Origin: Flavobacteriales bacterium
GTDB taxonomy: Bacteria > Bacteroidota > Bacteroidia > Flavobacteriales > UA16
DNA length: 9,289 nucleotides
Direction of reading: 5' to 3'
Assembly (NCBI GenBank): GCA_030831885.1
Contig: JAURKF010000034.1
Span: forward strand, 1-9,289
Of the stretch, positions 6,852-9,289 are shown in pieces (the stretch's first letter is position 1; every line of letters begins with the position of its first letter). The notes beneath the pieces were generated by a model that did no database searches, was not told the DNA's origin, and saw only the letters and a program-made list of their open reading frames with translations. Made by a program: the position numbers and the translations under genes.

Positions 6852-7817
6852 ATGAAAAAGATTTTTACACTCACTTTTACGCTGGTTGCTTTGTGTTCTA
6901 TGGTTGGAAACACTCAACAGCTTTGGCGGAGAACGCAATTTGCAATAAACCCGTTTCTTGTCAATCCCGCAATTGCCGGAACCAAAAACGAGATGCCTTT
7001 TTATTTATCGTATCGCAATCAATGGACAGGATTCAAAGGAGCTCCGGTTACTATGCTTGCAAGCGGACACATGAGAGGACCAAAAAACAGCGGCTTTGGT
7101 GCTGTTCTTCAACGCGACGATTCAGGCGGAGCAATTACTCGCACCGGTATTGAAGCGGTTGGCGCATACAATGTAGAGCTCAACAACTATGATGGTTTCA
7201 GCTTCGGCTTAGGACTCTCGGCCAATCAATTCAGAATAGACAACTCCAAACTGGTTGTTACTGACCAAACGGATGCGGCCTTGAATAATATGCAGGTTGA
7301 ATCAACCCTCAACATCGATGCGACATTTGGAATGTTAGTTTACGGTAAGGATTACTACTTCGGTTTCAGCACCCCCAATCTGATGCAAACGAAACTTCGC
7401 ATTTCAGGCGTAAATCCCGATGATAATCGCAATGCACGCCACTACCAGATAATGGGCTTCTATTCTTACAATGTAACTCAGGATATCGAAGTGGAACCGA
7501 GCGGTTTGGTAAAACTGACCAACAATACCCCGATTCAGTTTGAAATGAACGCGCGTGTTGTCTATCAAAAAATGGCTTGGAGTAGCATTACCTACCGCGT
7601 TAAGGATGCTATTGCATTGGGATTCGGCGGACAATATGACAATTACGTTCTAGGCTATTCTATCGACTTCACCACATCGCAGGCGAGGGTGATGAGTCCA
7701 TTCACCCATGAAATCATTGTGGGATACGTTATGGCCGGCAAGGGCAATAAATACACGGGCGGAGCAAAACGCAAAGTCGTTAAGTTGGGTACTAAGAAAA
7801 TCTTCAAGGTTAAATAA
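6852..7817 (+). CDS. PorP/SprF-family type IX secretion system outer-membrane protein
   Basis: The product has 321 residues, the usual size for this family. A signal peptide covers about residues 1-20 (MKKIFTLTFTLVALCSMVGN). The family signature is clear near the mature N-terminus: NPFLVNPAIAG (33-43) and YLSYRNQWTGFKGAPVT (51-67), followed by alternating hydrophobic segments of a predicted outer-membrane beta-barrel and a basic C-terminus. Members include PorP of Porphyromonas gingivalis and SprF of Flavobacterium johnsoniae. SprF is needed for secretion of SprB, and such proteins are commonly encoded just downstream of type B cargo genes. That is exactly the arrangement here, with only 14 bases between the cargo stop and this ATG. 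The A/C-rich leader with no Shine-Dalgarno site resembles that of the cargo gene. The next gene starts 2 bases after the stop. That it serves the upstream cargo specifically is inferred from adjacency. Confidence 0.93.
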   Translation: MKKIFTLTFTLVALCSMVGNTQQLWRRTQFAINPFLVNPAIAGTKNEMPFYLSYRNQWTGFKGAPVTMLASGHMRGPKNSGFGAVLQRDDSGGAITRTGIEAVGAYNVELNNYDGFSFGLGLSANQFRIDNSKLVVTDQTDAALNNMQVESTLNIDATFGMLVYGKDYYFGFSTPNLMQTKLRISGVNPDDNRNARHYQIMGFYSYNVTQDIEVEPSGLVKLTNNTPIQFEMNARVVYQKMAWSSITYRVKDAIALGFGGQYDNYVLGYSIDFTTSQARVMSPFTHEIIVGYVMAGKGNKYTGGAKRKVVKLGTKKIFKVK

Positions 7818-7819
7818 GA

Positions 7820-8407
7820 ATGAAACATTGTTTTGCGCTTGCACTTTTATTTTCTGTCGGAACAACCGCAATGGCCCAATTCAAGGGGTTTACAACTGAG
7901 CAAGTTGAAAATGAAGGTAATGTTTCCGGCTCTACGTGGCGCATCTACGCGGAGATGACGAATGTGGGGGATCAACTGTTTGTGGTTTTTGGTGATTCAC
8001 TGCACAAGATTGAAATCAAGAGCACCAAACCATTCTACCAATCTGCCGCAGGCGGGGCTACTTCCAAAGACAGCAATCGAAAAGTAGCTAGCGAAGATCC
8101 TAAATTGAAATTCGATTCATGGATTACGATTGGTGCAGAAGACAATTACGACAACAATATCAATACGCTTAATCTCGATTTGTCCTCATTCGAAAGCCGA
8201 GGCGCAACTATCTCCAGTGGAAAAGAAGGTGCCTGGTTTTGCATACCTACCGACAAGCAAGCATATTGCGGCGAAAACAAGCGAATTCTCTTAATGCAAC
8301 TCACCACAGAGGGACAGATTTCAGGCAAACTCTCTCTCATGGGTAAATCCAAAGATGGAGAGTCGTACACGAAGTATGACCAGACGTTTGAGTGTGTTAA
8401 GAAATAA
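7820..8407 (+). CDS. Small secreted protein related to the cargo head domain
   Basis: The product has 195 residues. Residues 1-19 are a signal peptide ending AMA, cleaved before Gln20. The mature part appears to be one beta-rich domain: TWRIYAEM (39-46), QLFVVFGDS (52-60), FYQSAAGGA (72-80), FDSWITIGAED (98-108), GAWFC (137-141) and KRILLMQLTTEGQISGKL (154-171). The same landmarks occur in the same order in residues 56-217 of the large cargo protein at 3634, so the two are probably homologous. Similar FGDS/DSWxTIG segments occur, as I recall, in large secreted Bacteroidota proteins, but I cannot assign a function. It has no T9SS C-terminal signal and no lipobox, so it may be periplasmic or reach the surface bound to a partner. 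Mature Cys residues are 141, 150 and 192. The gene starts 2 bases after the SprF-like gene and ends with tandem TAA TGA stops that open a heptad inverted repeat. Confidence 0.85.
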   Translation: MKHCFALALLFSVGTTAMAQFKGFTTEQVENEGNVSGSTWRIYAEMTNVGDQLFVVFGDSLHKIEIKSTKPFYQSAAGGATSKDSNRKVASEDPKLKFDSWITIGAEDNYDNNINTLNLDLSSFESRGATISSGKEGAWFCIPTDKQAYCGENKRILLMQLTTEGQISGKLSLMGKSKDGESYTKYDQTFECVKK

Positions 8408-8481
8408 TGACGAATGACTAGTGACAAATGACAAATCAGTGCAGCATTAGTCATTCGTCACTAGTCATTAGTAATTAACTA
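8405..8481. repeat. Heptad-built inverted repeat directly after the operon
   Basis: The stretch reads in a strict 7-base register: TAATGAC, GAATGAC, TAGTGAC, AAATGAC, AAATCAG, TGCAGCA, TTAGTCA, TTCGTCA, CTAGTCA, TTAGTAA, TTAACTA. The first half repeats NANTGAC and the second half is its inverse. The arms 8413-8435 and 8447-8469 pair at 21 of 23 positions around an 11-base loop, with further partial pairing outside. The first heptad contains the TAA stop of the preceding gene. It could act as an mRNA-stabilising 3' hairpin or a factor-independent stop, though no T tract follows. Tandem heptamers are known in other bacteria, notably cyanobacteria; any kinship is inference. Confidence 0.85.
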
Positions 8482-8571
8482 CTCTCGTCCCAAAAACACC
8501 CCCTTTCATCCCTAAAATTCGGATTCTAGCGAATTGCGTCGTTAATTGCATGGCTCTGCGTGGAGGTTCGT

Positions 8572-8600
8572 AAAAATCGAATCCGATGCGGAGGATTTTT
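8572..8600 (+). terminator. Terminator-like hairpin in the leader of the porin-like gene
   Basis: AAAAATC (8572-8578) pairs with GATTTTT (8594-8600), and inside it TCCG (8582-8585) pairs with CGGA (8589-8592) around ATG, leaving a small internal loop (GAA opposite G). The right arm ends in five Ts. It sits 18 bases upstream of the ATG at 8619, so it may be either the late terminator of the upstream operon or an attenuator of the next gene. An upstream TCGGATTC (8519-8526) can pair with GAATCCGA (8579-8586) and would break this hairpin. A promoter for the next gene could not be placed with confidence. Confidence 0.45.
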
Positions 8601-8618
8601 CAAACCTTTAACCACACT

Positions 8619-9289
8619 ATGAATCAAAAAAAATTCATGACATGGTCCTATTTAGGACTGCAGAAGCGTTATGCTTTTGGCCTATTGACACTTGGCTTTG
8701 CGCTTTCACTATCACAGGTATCTGCGCAAGAAACACAAATCCGGGGCTTCGCAGACTTCGGCACCAATTACTCCAACGAACAGATCAACTTCACGCTAGG
8801 TGAACAAGATTTGTTTATCACAAGTGATATTTCTGATCGGCTGTCGTTTTTAGGAGAGACCGTATTCAAGTATGTGGCATCCTCCCCCACTCGTTTCGAT
8901 ATAAGCGTCGAGCGAATCATCATGAAGTACAACATCAAAGGAAATCACAACATTCTATTTGGTAAACATCACACGCCGGTCAATTACTGGAACGATTCCT
9001 ATCACCACGGACGCGTGCTGTTCCCGACCATTTTCCGTCCGGAGATGTTTGGCAAAGGCGTCATTCCGCTTCATACCACGGGTATTCGCTTTCAAGGACA
9101 AAACTTGGGCAAATTACGCTTTGGCTACGATGCTCTTATTGGTAATGGAACCGCTTCGACAGATGCTCTCGATTTCAATAAACCAAAGTCCATCATGCTA
9201 GGTGTGAATATGACTCCGGTGGACCACTTGCGTTTCGGCCTTACATACTATCACGATAATGTTCCAGCGCAAACCGTGCAACACCACAC
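8619..9289 (+). CDS. Outer-membrane porin-like beta-barrel protein, N-terminal part
   Basis: The frame is open from the ATG at 8619 to the right edge, giving 223 residues with no stop, so the gene is cut by the window. Residues 1-36 form a signal peptide ending QVSA, cleaved before Gln37; a second in-frame ATG at 8637 is a possible shorter start. The mature part begins IRGFADFGTNYS and shows alternating polar and hydrophobic strands with short turns, for example LSFLGETVFKYV, FDISVERIIMKYNI, HNILFGKHH, TTGIRFQG, LRFGYDALIG, IMLGVNMTP and LRFGLTYYHD, as in outer-membrane porins. A conserved-looking loop, HHTPVNYWNDSYHHGRVLFP (118-136), carries two His pairs. Resemblance is to porins of Bacteroidota in general; the transported solute is unknown. 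It probably belongs to a new transcription unit after the T9SS operon. Confidence 0.82.
   Translation, partial: MNQKKFMTWSYLGLQKRYAFGLLTLGFALSLSQVSAQETQIRGFADFGTNYSNEQINFTLGEQDLFITSDISDRLSFLGETVFKYVASSPTRFDISVERIIMKYNIKGNHNILFGKHHTPVNYWNDSYHHGRVLFPTIFRPEMFGKGVIPLHTTGIRFQGQNLGKLRFGYDALIGNGTASTDALDFNKPKSIMLGVNMTPVDHLRFGLTYYHDNVPAQTVQHH

Noticed and set aside
8405..8481. Inverted repeat considered as an insertion-sequence end or attachment site
   Set aside because: There is no transposase or integrase gene, no second distant copy in the window, and the heptad structure explains the symmetry.
8959..9201. Short + strand reading frame of 80 codons near the right edge
   Set aside because: It is a shadow of the porin-like gene, whose frame is open from 8619 to the window end and encodes a signal peptide and barrel strands.

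Overview
The window looks like chromosomal DNA from a Bacteroidota bacterium, probably a gliding or surface-adhesive lineage in or near the Flavobacteriales. The grounds are a large secreted protein with SprB-type repeats and a type B sorting domain of the type IX secretion system (T9SS), a PorP/SprF-family protein directly behind it, starts without Shine-Dalgarno sites, and a promoter of the Bacteroidota -33/-7 kind. I cannot name a genus. All eight genes lie on the + strand, and no stretch over 300 bases lacks a gene.

Layout. (1) 1-1018: the C-terminal catalytic end of an S9 (DPP-IV/prolyl oligopeptidase-like) peptidase, cut by the left edge, then a small conserved lipoprotein 3 bases downstream. 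A strong intrinsic terminator (1038-1070) closes this unit. (2) 1067-3475: a Bacteroidota-type promoter followed by three genes whose ends overlap: a membrane GT2 glycosyltransferase, an ECF-type sigma factor and the 16S rRNA methyltransferase RsmG. (3) 3476-3633: a 158-base leader with a small palindrome and a hairpin. (4) 3634-8407: an apparent operon of a 1067-residue SprB-like T9SS cargo, a PorP/SprF-family outer-membrane protein and a small secreted protein. The small protein appears to be a free-standing relative of the N-terminal domain of the large cargo. (5) 8408-8618: a heptad-based inverted repeat directly after the operon, then a leader with a terminator-like hairpin. (6) 8619 to the right edge: an outer-membrane porin-like protein, cut by the window end.

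How the genes work together. In units 3-4 the large protein would cross the inner membrane through its signal peptide and be exported by the T9SS through its C-terminal domain. PorP/SprF-family proteins encoded beside type B cargo are known to support secretion of that cargo. The third gene shares a domain with the cargo's head, so it may be a partner, a decoy or a released subunit; that is inference. The remaining genes look like housekeeping or envelope functions.

I see no CRISPR array, insertion sequence, phage gene, tRNA or rRNA. I do not see an obviously new system. The best candidate for something undescribed is the three-gene cargo/SprF/head-domain-homolog locus, followed by the leader upstream of the porin-like gene, which can fold in two mutually exclusive ways.
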